NCBI GenBank assembly: GCA_027627225.1
Contig: CM051025.1
Coordinates: 73,208,474 to 73,272,473, forward strand
Reading direction: 5' to 3'
DNA: 64,000 bases
Source: Congeria kusceri
Lineage: Eukaryota > Mollusca > Bivalvia > Myida > Dreissenidae
Shown here in pieces: positions 36,701 to 47,772 of the stretch. The notes under the pieces were generated by a model. That model ran no database searches, had not been told where the DNA came from, and was given only the letters and a program-made list of their open reading frames with translations. Made by a program: the position numbers and the translations under genes. Every line of letters begins with the position of its first letter. Position 1 is the first letter of the stretch.

Positions 36701-39700
36701 TCCCCTCTGAAAATTTATTTCAAATCGTGCAGTTTTCCCTTAAAAATGATCTAACCCCAGGATTTTTCATTATCTGCTATGAAAATTTGTCCTTAAAATG
36801 GCAAAAATAACGCTATTTTTCCCCCAAAATGAGGGCAAAGGACCCCATCCCCAAGAGGTGAAAAAAGCACTTCTTTATTTGAGCCCCCGCCCACCTCCCC
36901 CAAATCTGGGGTATTATACTCCTGTGTATTGGCACCATGCTGTGGTCACATGGTGGACACCGTGTGGCGACCCTTATCAGCCGAGATCAATACACTGCTG
37001 CAGAGGTAGAGTTGAATTGAAACAGTGCACTCGGCCATTGCTCATTCAGCTGAGAGAAAAAATAAAGATATAAGATTTTATAGTGGACCAATCCACAGAG
37101 TTGAGTTTTCTATGTGGAGGCCAGACATTCCTTAAACTAGGCCTATAAACAGATTTAGACAGCCATTAAGATTTTAAGTAAGATATCTTACCATTGTGAC
37201 AAAAAACTATCTTAATTTTCATATAATAAATGGTATTTACTATTTGTCTAGTTTTAATTCCACTCTTGTTTATACATGATGAAACTAACCAAAGTTCCTA
37301 GTGTTTTATAAGTTTATCATGCAGCTCGCCAAAAAGGGTTAATATTCAGATTAACTTCATTAAAAGGACCTGTTCACAGATTGACGAATTGACAATTTTT
37401 CAACTTTCTGTTACCGATTCCAAAAATAACAGAACAGTGTATACAAGGGAGCAAAATAACACCACGGACCTAGAAATTTACTGTAAAAACCGTTTCGTTT
37501 ATGAGTAATAATCACTTGAAAATGATAAAATTATAAACTAGGCAATAATTTAGAGTGTTTCTGAAGTTTCCGTTGAAACTGTTGACATCACGTGGAACAC
37601 TTCCATAAAGTAAATAATGCAGGGTGAAGTATAGAAGTCGGAATGGCTGAGGGCAATAGCCTGTTAATCCCGAGGTCCCTAGTTCAAACTCCGGTGGGGT
37701 ATTTTTTTTTCTAAATACTATCTTGTTGTCATACTTGAGCTTTTTAGTTCTGATGCTTAAATCTGTCAAGTTAAGACATTCAAAGTCATACTTCAAAAAA
37801 TGCGAAAATCTATGAACAAGTCCCGTTAAGACTGCGTCGTCACAATGATTAGGAAATACACTAAGCCAATATTTGTAGGCAGTTTGCTTGGAGGATCTGT
37901 GTTTTCATTTATCCATCAACCAAATTGTTTCCTGACGTAGGGTATAACAGAAGTTGAAACATACAATAACACAGTGACTTTTTACTGGCATTTCAATGAC
38001 TGTTTTAATTGTTTATTCTAAATTTGACAACTTTCACATTTAGAATGGCTTTAAAATAATTGTAATATATTTTGACAGTTTTGTCCTGTAAGTGTATCAA
38101 ATTGTATATTGCAAACACATAATACAAATGAAGCATTTATGTATTGCTGTTTATCTGCATATTCTAATTTTGTTTATAATTTATTATGCACCCCATCAAC
38201 AATGGCGGGGTATATTAGTTTGCTCATGTCGGTCCATCTGTCGTTCTGTGGGTAGACCACTTTTGTTTCCGCTCTCTGAGCAACAGTATTTATCCGATCT
38301 TGACAGAAATGTTTGTGTGTATAATATCTGAGCCAAGTTCAATTATCAACCAAATCACCCTAGGCACTGTGTAGTTATGGCCCTTTAATTATCTTAAATT
38401 TGCCTTTTTAGCGGTTTCCATTCTCCAAGTCAAATCAGTTTTTATCCAATCTTCACCAAACTGAATGAAAATCATTGTGGCCATAATAACTCTGTCAAGT
38501 TGGATATTCAACCAAATCGCCCCAGGAACTGTGGAGTTACGGCCATTGAATTGTCTAAACTTAGCCTTTTTAGCGCTTTTCGCTCACAGTATTTATCTGA
38601 TCCTTACCATACTTGATATTTTAAAGATTGGGTTTAACCTAGAGGGGGCATACCTGTTTTACAAACAGGATTAAACTGACTAGGACCTCTTTGCATTGAA
38701 TCAGAGATTAGACTCTAAATTTCTGTCTGTTGCGCAAAACAATGGTCACCAATGTTAATATACATGTGTATATTTCTTTTTCAGACCACATGATACACCG
38801 TTTGAAGATGGAACATTCAAATTGACTATAGAGTTCACAGAAGAATATCCTAATAAGCCACCAACTGTTCGATTTGTCTCTAAAATGTTCCATCCTAATG
38901 GTAAGTAAAAGTATTGCTGTCATTCTTTCTAACTCATTACTGGCTCTGTAAAGTAGTTCACACGTCTAATGGTTACAAGCAGTTTGTCTAATACATAAGT
39001 AGACTTAACGCATTGCATTTTGTGCATAGTGATAAAAATAAATAAGTTACTCATACAGTACTTGACCTTTTTATCTGTCTCCACACATCAGCACTAATAT
39101 TTTTAAAATAATGTAAATACTTCTAAGATGTCCAAAATATCTTTTGTCTGATTAACTAATGTTTAATGCTATCAAATAACTTTGTATAGATTATTTCCAT
39201 CCTTTATATGACAACTGAAAATAAGTTATTGAATATCATAAGATAGAAACACATGTGAGAATTATGACTTAAGTCAAGTTATGTCACACCTGTATATACA
39301 CTAATAGATAGCAAACTACACGTATATATCAACATACATAATTGTCCTCAATCATTATTTGTTCATGCTTCTTGTAGTTATTGTTTATTTCTTTTCAGTT
39401 TATGCAGATGGCAGTATATGTTTAGATATTTTACAAAATAGATGGAGTCCAACATACGATGTTTCTGCGATTTTAACATCAATACAGGTAATTAATATAA
39501 AGTCTTGTATTGTCTAGACCTAGTCTGGGTGTGTAAGGTAGAGAAAGATCTAGTAATGGTGTCAACCAATAGGAGCCTGATTAGGGCATACCAGTGTACG
39601 TTGTGGGGGATAATGTCTGCTTTTATAGTATACCTGTAATATAATTTAATATACTGTTGATCGATGGGTTAATTAGTGTTGATTTTTTTAACAGGTTTCA

Positions 39701-40212
39701 AGGAATAAAAAAAAATGAGTCATTTATACAATTTGTGCGAATGCCAAGATGGTCATATTTCTTGTTTGTTTAAGCCAATAGTTTTGTGTATCTGACGAAG
39801 AAACAGGTTTATAAACTCCATTTCTAGATCATTTCGTGTACTTTGCCTGATAGCAGCATAATTGCCACTGTCATCACAGTCATCTTCACCATTCACAATC
39901 CTTTCTTTTATTAATAAGTTTATTCATTTGGTTTTAAAGCTGCCTTTTAATGATCATTTTCTAATTCAGATACAGATTTGTATTGCCATTATTCAATTTA
40001 GTCAAATGCAATAATGTTCTTTTTGTTTTTAATCGTTTTTTTTTCTTTTTTAGTCTCTTCTACATGATCCGAATCCTAATAGTCCAGCCAATAATGAGGC
40101 GGCTCAGTTATATCGTGAAAATCGCAGAGAATATGAGAAAAAAGTGGCAGCCATAGTTCAAGAAAGTTGGAATGATGATGAAGATGATGACGATGACAAT
40201 GATGATGCATAG
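33775..40212 (+). CDS. UBE2A: Ubiquitin-conjugating enzyme E2 A/B (RAD6 orthologue), five coding exons
   Basis: Exons 33775-33818, 36541-36621, 38785-38900, 39399-39487 and 40054-40212 give 489 nt, a 162-residue protein. RAD6-type E2s work with RNF20/40 on histone H2B and with RAD18 on PCNA. The start is [15 protein letters not shown], the diagnostic N-terminus of UBE2A/B. The UBC fold includes the HPN motif (KMFHPNVYADG) and the active-site Cys88 in [14 protein letters not shown]. All introns are GT-AG. The body is nearly identical to the 152-residue vertebrate proteins. The C-terminus differs: after VQESW it has [13 protein letters not shown], an acidic tail like that of yeast Rad6 and absent from vertebrate UBE2A and UBE2B. 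A and B cannot be separated, because they arose by vertebrate duplication. Confidence 0.96.
33905..36467. repeat. Inverted arms AGGGAAAGATCTAG in UBE2A/B intron 1
   Basis: GATATAGGGAAAGATCTAG (33905-33923) is inverted as CTAGATCTTTCCCTATCAAT (36445-36464). Inside each arm lie 'GGGCAG/GGGCAAGAGGGC' tracts (near 34220-34250 and 36350-36420) that resemble the termini of the element at 13471-14254. This may be an old, large inverted-repeat element or two separate copies; I cannot decide. Confidence 0.4.
34413..35390. mobile_element. TA-flanked MITE with GGTAATCTTGCGC ends (Tc1/mariner-like)
   Basis: The left end CAATGCTGTCGGGTAATCTT GCGC (spaced here) is inverted at the right as GCGCAAGATTACCGGACAAT then ACTG. 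TA flanks both ends (34411-34412 and 35391-35392). The terminal motif recurs just inside: GTCCGGTAATCTTGCGCAC at about 34632 and GTGCGCAAGATTACTGGACG at about 35347. 978 bp, no transposase, in UBE2A/B intron 1. Confidence 0.75.
36660..36900. repeat. Diverged relative of the 6189-6559 element
   Basis: Contains 'CTTAAAAGGTG', 'CCCCCAAAATGAGGGCAAAG' and 'GAGGTGAAAAAAGCACTTCT', comparable with AGGTGAAAAAAAACACTGG at 6541. Ends are unclear. In UBE2A/B intron 2. Confidence 0.35.
37364..37825. mobile_element. TTAA-flanked MITE (piggyBac-like) containing a tRNA-like unit
   Basis: TTAA lies at 37360-37363 and 37826-37829. The ends AAGGACCTGTTCACAGATT and AATCTATGAACAAGTCCCG are inverted repeats. 462 bp, no transposase, in UBE2A/B intron 2. 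A TTAA duplication is characteristic of piggyBac-type transposons. A tRNA-like segment lies inside at 37637-37701. Confidence 0.8.
37637..37701 (+). pseudogene. tRNA-like (SINE-head) sequence with Pol III boxes
   Basis: Has an A-box-like TGGCTGAGGGC, an anticodon-loop-like CCTGTTAATCC (GTT, Asn-like if the register is right) and a B-box-like AGTTCAAACTCC. A run of nine Ts follows immediately (37703-37711), as in a Pol III terminator. At about 65 nt it is shorter than a tRNA, and the acceptor stem does not pair well, so it is not a functional tRNA gene. Confidence 0.55.
38170..38665. repeat. Bivalve 'TATGCACCCC...' repeat element
   Basis: Starts near TTATTATGCACCCCATCAAC and has a unit of about 180 bp present twice ('AGTATTTATC(C/T)GATC', 'CAACCAAATC(A/G)CCC', 'GTTA(T/C)GGCC'). 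Ends near AGAGGGGGCATACCTG. Non-coding, in UBE2A/B intron 2. Confidence 0.45.
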
Positions 40213-40728
40213 CACATGCTGAAAATACTTGAGACTTTTATTATTGTGGTCCTTGTGCTGTCTTTCAAAAGATTTGAAAGATGATAGATCTGGTGGTGTA
40301 AAGAGGCATGGTTTTTGTGATTTTTTAACTGTATTCCATTTCTATGTACACTTTAATACATCTGTTGTTTTTTAACAAAAGTTTACAAGCAATCATGTCT
40401 TTTATTTATATGAATGAGAATCAGTCACTGTTGAGTTATTTCGTTTGTGTATAAGTATGGAAATACACACTTTCTTATAATTCCAGAAGTGTGATATAAG
40501 AATTCACACAAAAATTAAAACTACAAATGATTTGGTTTAACTAGCCAGATATTTTCAATATTTAACTGACTATTGCAATAGGTGGCTGTTATGTCGCATT
40601 GAAATCTTCATAGGGATTACAGATAGTATATCAGTCAGCTGTGCTACTATAGTTATTACCATAAGTAGAGCTAGCCATTGTTAAGAATCATTATGTGGAT
40701 AGCTGTACACCATGTTTGTATTCACCAG

Positions 40729-40872
40729 TCACTGCTTGATGAACCAAACCCAAACTCTCCTGCCAATAACCTGGCTGCCCAGTTATATCAGGAGAATAGA
40801 AGAGAGTATGAGAAAAAAGTGAAGGCAATTGTTGAAGAGAGCTGGATATACCATGGCGAGGTTGCTTCGTGA
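40729..40872 (+). CDS. UBE2A: Duplicate terminal exon of UBE2A/B, intact alternative last exon
   Basis: This 144-bp open segment encodes [20 protein letters not shown], then [20 protein letters not shown] and YHGEVAS-stop. It matches the normal last exon at 40054-40212 over its first 40 residues or so with about six substitutions. It is preceded by an AG acceptor (TTCACCAG) in the same phase 0, so splicing from exon 4 (donor at 39488) would give a 157-residue E2 without the acidic tail. Nucleotide differences are mostly at third codon positions, which suggests selection on protein. A canonical AATAAA lies at 40917-40922, 45 bp after the stop. It could also be a decaying duplicate. Confidence 0.8.
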   Translation, partial: SLLDEPNPNSPANNLAAQLYQENRREYEKKVKAIVEESWIYHGEVAS

Positions 40873-41164
40873 AGTATAACGCAGATAGGATTCAGACATT
40901 TTAAATTGCTATTGACAATAAAAACATCATGCGAAATTATAAGACATGAACAGCCTTTAAGTCTTCTGGTGCATGTAAAAGCAGTATACATGTATTATGA
41001 ATTCAGTATAGTAATAATTGCACACAACTTATCAGATACTTTTCTGCCTTCCAACAATAACATATAATGCATTGAGATATAAAACTGAAGAAAACACTAT
41101 TAATAGTAATATCCATCTATGAACAGTATGATGTGTGTGTGGCAGTCGACCATAAGAACATAAC

Positions 41165-41334
41165 AGCACAGACTGATCCAGAACGACACTTTCCTTTATG
41201 GTATTTTCTGTTTCAAGGAAGTTATTTCTAAACGTAAATCGACTGTAGGCAGGAAGTGTCATCCTAGATTAGCCTGCTGACTTGGACGACACTTTACGCA
41301 CATGCATTAATCCCAGGTTTCCCACGACACACCT
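41165..41334 (+). mobile_element. Palindromic 'GCCTGTGCAG...' element, left-truncated copy
   Basis: Keeps the centre (TATGGTATTTTCTGTTTCAA, CTAAACGTAAATCGACTGTA) and the right arm (CACATGCATTAATCCCAGGT, TTCCCACGACACACC). The left outer arm and part of the right hairpin are missing. Confidence 0.8.
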
Positions 41335-43608
41335 CTGATGTCCCAGGTAGTTCAATTTAGCTATTGTTTAAAGGGATTAAATATTTGCAATGCATTACAT
41401 ATTGTACTGTCTAATCGATGCAGCTTTCCAATGTATGAAAACAATGCTAGAATGAAAGTTGAGCAATTAAGAGACTGGTGTTTCACATGTTGAAGTCATT
41501 ATTACGTATTTGAAATCATTTCACTAATCTGTTTTGTGTTTGTTTCCATATTGTAAGGGTATAAACTTTAACCAAACAACAATAATAGATTGTTTATCAT
41601 GTTTTTGTACCCATCTTGACTATTTTGTGATATTTGTGAACTTGATTATTGCTTTTTGTTGGTTTTGTAATGTTTTATTTTGACTGGTATGAAAGTTAGC
41701 CGTTTATATCAGTGATCATTATGAATAAAAACATCTCTATGGTATATTGCCTTGTTTTTTATTCGACTTTCAACAAAGTGAACTATTTCATGTTTTTCAC
41801 CGCTTTTAGAATGAGTCTGGTACCCTTCAAAATGAAAATTTTGCATCGTGAAATCTTGCTATTGGGGGTGCGGGGATTTAAGGCAGTACAATTAATTTAT
41901 TCATTATATATAAACTAGTGTTAAACTCCTTGAACTAGGTATTTAAACAGTCTTAGAAATAACCCACTTGCCCAAAGTCGGGGACAAGTAAAAATCTATT
42001 TGAAAGGGCAAGTACAAAGAAGGATGAAAAATTATGAAATTAAAATATAAATTTACCAATAATACGTTTTTTTTTCTCAAAATATAGCATACACCAGTAA
42101 TAGCCTGATTTTCTTTCTATATGACTGACTTCTTGAACAACACTAGTATTTAAAATGTTCAAGCAATCTCTAGGTTTTATTTGCTAATTTTGGACAAGTT
42201 CAGGTGAAATTGTATGGCTTGTGCACGAATGGGCAAGCCTTTCCAGAAGTTTATTGTAAAGACTGTGAAGGTTGTTTGTGAATACTGTTTTATAAGGAAA
42301 AATCACTGCCAAGTGAGAGGAATTTTAATGAAAATCTCGTAACTGTGTTCAGATGAACTACTAATACTAATCAATTTAATGCATTAAAAATCAGACCAAA
42401 TAATAAACACCACCTTGTTTGTGAACATTAGCTACATGGGTAGATTGTAATATGACTCAGAAAACTGATATATTTACTCCATAATTTCTACCATTGGGTT
42501 TGTTTACCAATGTTCACCAGCTCATTTTCATTGTCACGGTCCAAAAACCTAAATGTATTTTCCCACACAGTCTTGTTGCTTCCTTATATGAAGAAGATAC
42601 AAGATGTAAAAGTTTAGGATGGATTGGTATCACACACAAGTGACCTCATGCTAAATGTTTACCAGATTATGTATTTGCTATTTATATAATTCAATAAAAG
42701 AAGTGTACTGTGTAACAGAAAATAAAATTCATGAATACAGCCTTTGTTTATTTGCAAATGTTTTGAATTTCAACGTAAAGTTTCAGTACTAAATATTCCT
42801 TGGTATTAAATATGCATGGGTGTTTATACAACATGTGATTAAGATTTCTGGGTAGAAAGCTGCTGCATTAGAGCAGTCTTAGTCAGTGTAATGATATAAG
42901 AGAAACAGGTTGTTTTACCTACAGAGAAGTCATACAGTCTGTAAAAATGCGAGAACTGTTATAAACATGGACTAATCGATACAGATAAATTAAACGATTT
43001 AAATTGCAGACGATAGCATGTTTGTTAACAGAAAACCATAATTCCCCCTATTTACAATAAATGGTTGATCCCCTCATTATCAACAAAATTTAAACCGACT
43101 ATACCAGTACTGGTATTTCTAGATACACATCAGACTTCGGGATTTGTACACTGATCTATTTTTATCTTGGGACACATAATCTTCGTATGGAACACCAGTA
43201 ATTTTATCATGGAAACAAAATGGGTTTATACAGGTGTGTCAGCATTTAACTTTAGTAGATTACCTGTTGATTACAGTACCGAAAATTGTATTCATATTTT
43301 ACTGAGAACTAGAATCTAACTTTAAAGTTCTACTGGTATTTGCAAAGAAACTACACTTTTGTACTACCTAACTTTAAATGGAAAACTAAAGGATGGTTGG
43401 AAATTGAGTGACATAAAAGAAAATATGTACCTGACTGACTGGGTTATGATGATGGTTTAGATGATCTTTTGATTGCTTAAGGCTTTCTACACATACAGCT
43501 GAAATCAGCTTGATGTGTTTTTTAATTAGTTTTGTTGAAGCCGAAGCGAGTGGTGGGAGGGGGGTGTCCTCCCCTTGTGTTCCTGTATTAACACCCCCGT
43601 GATGATGA
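41335..43608. other. Spacer downstream of UBE2A/B, no gene recognised
   Basis: AT-rich. A segment at 41935-42250 has repeated 'CCCACTTGCCCAAAG' and 'GGGCAAG' motifs on both sides and may be a diverged repeat. No exon or RNA gene seen. Confidence 0.35.
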
Positions 43609-44240
43609 GGCTGGTGGATGTAATGAGATGGTGATGAGATGGTGGTGGTTGTGATGAGACGGCGGTGGTTGTGATGAAATGGTGTTGGTGATGAGATGGT
43701 GGTGGTGAAATGGCAGTGGTTGTGATGAGATGGTGGTGGTTGTGAGGAGATGGCGGTGGTTGTGATGAGATGGCGGTGGTTGTGATGAGATGGTGGTGGT
43801 TGTGATGAGATGGCAGTGGTTGTGATGAGATGGCGGTGGTTGCGATGAGATGGCGGTGGTTGTGATGAGATGGCGGTGGTTGTGATGAGATGGCAGTGGT
43901 TGTGATGAGATGGTTGTGGTTGTGATGAGATGGCGGTGGTTGTGATGAGATGGTATTGGTGATGAGATGGTGGTGGTGAGATGGCGGTGGTTTTGATGAG
44001 ATTGTGGGTGTTGTAATGAGATGGCGGTGGTTGTGATGAGATGGTGGTGGTTGTGATGAGATGGTTGTGGTTGTGATGAGATGGCAGTGGTTGTGATGAT
44101 GATAATGAAGGCCATGATGATAAATTGTGGTGATGATGATGACAATGGTTACAATGGTAATGACAGAAATGATAACGATGATTACTATGATTTTGATGAT
44201 TATGATGTTAATGATGATTGTTATGATAATGGTGGACGTC
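43609..44240. repeat. 20-bp GATGAGATGGCGGTGGTTGT minisatellite grading into GATGAT repeats
   Basis: About 24 units of 20 bp (43609-44095) with G/A and T/C variants, then a degenerate GATGAT/AATGAT tract to about 44240. Sixty bases (three units) make a 20-codon period, which explains the His/Pro/Ser-rich open frames on the minus strand. Those are not genes. Confidence 0.9.
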
Positions 44241-44639
44241 ATAATGATTGATTTAGAGAAACACAGTCTCGTAAAACTGCTTTTTTCTTTATTTTGGATA
44301 ATAATAGTAACCCAATAACAAAGCTATCAATGCATGTTTATTATCAGGTAACAGTGTTACACATGTACACCTAACATATCAAAATGGACAACATTTCAAA
44401 ACATACAAACACAAAACTCACTATTCAATAAAAAATCTTCACAATGTGAAAGAACTATTTTTGCTCACTGTATCTGAAGTCCAAGCAAATACCTGTAAGG
44501 AATAATACTGTTAATTATCTTTAAAAACTTCATACAGTGGATATTAGTGTTAAAATAATGTGAAAATCACAACTTTTTGTGTTTGTGGCATAGTACTCAC
44601 ACAATAATACCAAAGTACATGTACCATAAATCTCTAATA

Positions 44640-45445
44640 AGTTTTTGAAAAGAAAAAATGGCCACCAGGGGGGTGGGGCAGTTTTCCTTATATGGCTATA
44701 TTGAAAACTTTGAAAATCTTCTTGTATGAAACCGCTGGCTGGATTTTACAAGAATAACCCAGAAATGTTCCTTGGGTGACCCTGTTACAAAACACTTCAA
44801 ATAATTTGGTTACATTAAAAAAACATGGCCCCCCAGAGGGCGGGGCTTTTTTCCTGATATTGCTATATCGAAAACTTTTTTAAAATCTTGCCAGTAACCA
44901 CTGGTTGGATTCTGAAATAATTCCGCATAAATATTTCTTGGGTCTTTACCACAGTGCTTCAAATTATTTAGATGTGTTAAAAACATGGCCCCAACGGGAG
45001 GGACCTTTTTCCTTATATGGCTACATTGAAAACGTTAAAACTCTTCATGTCAGGAACCACTGGTTGGATTCGAAATAATTTCCCAGAAATATTCCTTGGA
45101 TGGTCCTCTACCAAAATACATTTAATTATAATTATAAATAATAATTTTGATTCCTTAAAAAACATGGCTGCTAAGAGGTGGGCCCTTTTTCCTTATATAG
45201 CTACATGTATATTGAAAACTTAATATATCTCCTTGCTAGTAACCACTACCTGGATTTTGAAAAATTCACACAAAAATTCATAGGCAAATACCAAATTCCG
45301 TCAACATTTTTGGATACGCTAAAAACATGGCTGTCAGTTGTCAACTTTTACTTCACCTATGAACATGCTTTAAAAATTTTACAAACCATTATGATTTATT
45401 AAACTCAGGTGAGCAATCCAGGGCCATTTTGGCTTTCTTGTTATT
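44640..45445 (+). repeat. Tandem-core element, about 165-bp units, CAGGTGAGC end
   Basis: Four or five diverged units carry 'AAAAACATGGC', 'TTTTTCCTTATATGGCTA', 'TTGAAAAC' and 'AACCACTGGTTGGATT'. The right end CTCAGGTGAGCAATCCAGGG then CCATTTTGGCTTTCTTGTT matches the right end of the element at 12127-14530. Confidence 0.65.
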
Positions 45446-45799
45446 TTTGATTGAAAAAACCAAGCTATTGTTGTCACTGATCGTCTCTGGCATTCGCTTT
45501 TTTGTTGTTGTTTTCATTGAAGTCCATTTTTCTTTGACCTTCAGCTTTTAAACTTAGTATACTTATAGAGAATGATTATTCAGTATAATGAGATTAGTCT
45601 GTAGGACAAGAACCATAACTCTAATTTTTTAATGGATCTGCTTAAATCCAATGTTGTTTCCAAAAAGGTTCATCCACTTCTTCTATTGGAAGACCTTAGA
45701 AAAAAAAATTCCCACCCATATACTAGATGCCTGTTTGCAAGATGTCAATCCTGTTGTAAATGTTATTATTTTAAAATCACATTGCAAACAAACGGTATA

Positions 45800-46560
45800 A
45801 TGCCATATTTACCTTTGACCTCTACATGTGACCTTGACCTTTAAGCCAGGAACGTCTTGTGCGCAACATGGTGTCGCCATTTGGTGAACATGTGTGAAAA
45901 CTATTAAAAACTACAAACCACAAATGAAGAATGTCTGGTCTGGACAAGATGTATGATGCCCATATTTGACCTTTGACCTCTAAGTGTGACCTTGACCTTT
46001 TACTTAGGGGCATGCCGACTCCACATAGTGCACATTAGTGCAAAACTATGTCAAAATCCACTCACAAATGAAGAACATCTTGTCTGGACAAGGTGTATTA
46101 TGCCCATATTTTACCTTTGACCTGTGTGACCTTGACCTTTGAGCTAGGGACACAGGTCTTGCAAGTGACATGCCATCTCTACATGGTGAACATTTGTGGC
46201 AAGTAATTTTAAAATTCCCCGATGACGAATTAAAAGCCCGGACAAGCTGTGTTATACCCATATTTGACCTCTGTGACCTTAACCTTTGAGCTAGGGACAC
46301 TGGCCTTGCGTGTAAAACTCTGTCTCTACATGGTGAACATTTGCAGTAAGCTATTTTAAACTTCCCTGATGAATTAACAGTCGGACAAGCTGTATTATGC
46401 CCATATTTGACCCCTAAGTGTGACCTTTGAGCTAGGGACACAGTTCTTCAGTGCCAAAACCCGCTCCATATGGTGAATATTTGTTGCAAGTTATTTTAAA
46501 ATTCCCCGAAGAATGATGAATTAACAGTCTGGACAAGATTGGACGCAAGGACACACACCG
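45800..46560. repeat. Tandem repeat of about 130 bp (TTTGACC.TGTGACCTTGACC units)
   Basis: Five or six diverged units with 'CCCATATTTGACC', 'GTGACCTTGACCTTT', 'GAGCTAGGGACAC', 'CTACATGGTGAACATTTG' and 'GGACAAGCTGTATTATG'. This is a common class of bivalve repeat core. No coding capacity. Confidence 0.7.
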
Positions 46561-46681
46561 AACCGCCATTGTCACAGCAAAGTGACTCAAGCGGGCTCGA
46601 CAAAAATGCATGTTTTATCCATAATTCTTGGGGATATTTTTCTAGTAGCAATAATATATCATATAATGGAAATGTTAAGAC

Positions 46682-46722
46682 AAACAAGAGGGCCACGATG
46701 GCCCAATGCGCTCACCTGAGAA
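46682..46722 (-). repeat. Terminus AACAAGAGGGCC...CTCACCTGAG
   Basis: AACAAGAGGGCCACGATGGC then CCAATGCGCTCACCTGAG is the reverse complement of the right ends at 14500-14530 and 45404-45440. It marks one end of a further element of that family in minus orientation, whose core is not clear. Confidence 0.6.
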
Positions 46723-46899
46723 CTGGTATAGATGAAGACCATACTGTTGTGACAGGTTTGAAAATTAAGGTATCTTAACAGTACGCAGAGGGGGATAGGA
46801 TCAATTTTGAGTTAAAACATCGGTTAGTGCAATGAGATAACTAAAGTACAAGTTGAGTAGTAGATGTGTTTTTTTGCTAATGGTTCTCAAATCATTTTT

Positions 46900-47772
46900 A
46901 GCTCGACTATTCGAAGAAAATATGAGCTTTCCTACTACCGTCGGCGTCAGAGTCCACGTCTGCATTTGGTTCAAGTTTTTATTCAAAAGTCTTGTGACTT
47001 CAAAACTACATAAAAAAACATACAAAACTTGAAACCGAATATACCTTTGTCATCAACTCCAGTGTCAGGGGCAACATTCCCCATAAATCTGTTTTGTATT
47101 TTGACAGCGTTTTGCCCCTTTTTCACATAGATTTTCTGGTTAAAGTTTATATTCAAAAGTTTTGTAACTTCAAAACTACATAAGTTATTCATTTGAAACT
47201 TGTAACTAACCTTTGTCATCAACTCCAGAAGCAAGGGCAACATTCCGTATAACTGTTTTGTTATAACATTCCCCATAACTCTGTTTTATATTTGACAGAG
47301 TTATGCCCCTGTTTCACATAGATTTTCTGGTTAAAGTTAATATTCAAAAACTTCAACACTACAAAAGCTATTCACTTGAAACTTGGAATATACCTTTGTC
47401 ATCAACTCCAGTATCAGAGTGAACATTATCAAAATACAAAATAGAGTTGTCATTTTTTCACATAGATTTTCTGTTTAAAGTTTATATTCAAAAGTTTTGT
47501 AACTTCAAAACTACACAAGTTATTCACTTGAAACTTGGAACTAACCTTTATCATCAACTCTAGTACCAGGGGCAACATAACCCATAACTCTGTTTTGTAT
47601 TTTGACAGAGTCAGCCCACTTTTTACACAGACTTTGCGGTTAAAGTTTTTGTTCCAAAAATTTATAAACTATACAAGGCTTCACTTAAAAATATTGTGTT
47701 TTAAAAAATGTATGCCCCTTGCACTATCCAAAATATGTACCAACTGAAATACTTTGAATAGTCAAGCGTGCT
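46900..47772. repeat. Element with AGCTCGACTATTCGAAG inverted ends and tandem core
   Basis: AGCTCGACTATTCGAAG (46900-46916) is mirrored by CTTTGAATAGTCAAGCGTGC (47752-47771). Between them are four units of about 170 bp with 'CACATAGATTTTCTGGTTAA', 'ATTCAAAAGTTTTGTAACTT' and 'CCTTTGTCATCAACTCCAG'. Non-coding. Confidence 0.6.

Noticed and set aside
37637..37701. Functional tRNA-Asn gene
   Set aside because: Too short, acceptor stem does not pair, and it lies inside a MITE; kept as a tRNA-like pseudogene.
43526..44242. His/Pro/Ser-rich open frames of 238 and 185 residues on the minus strand
   Set aside because: Artefact of the 20-bp minisatellite read in overlapping frames; several frames are open at once.
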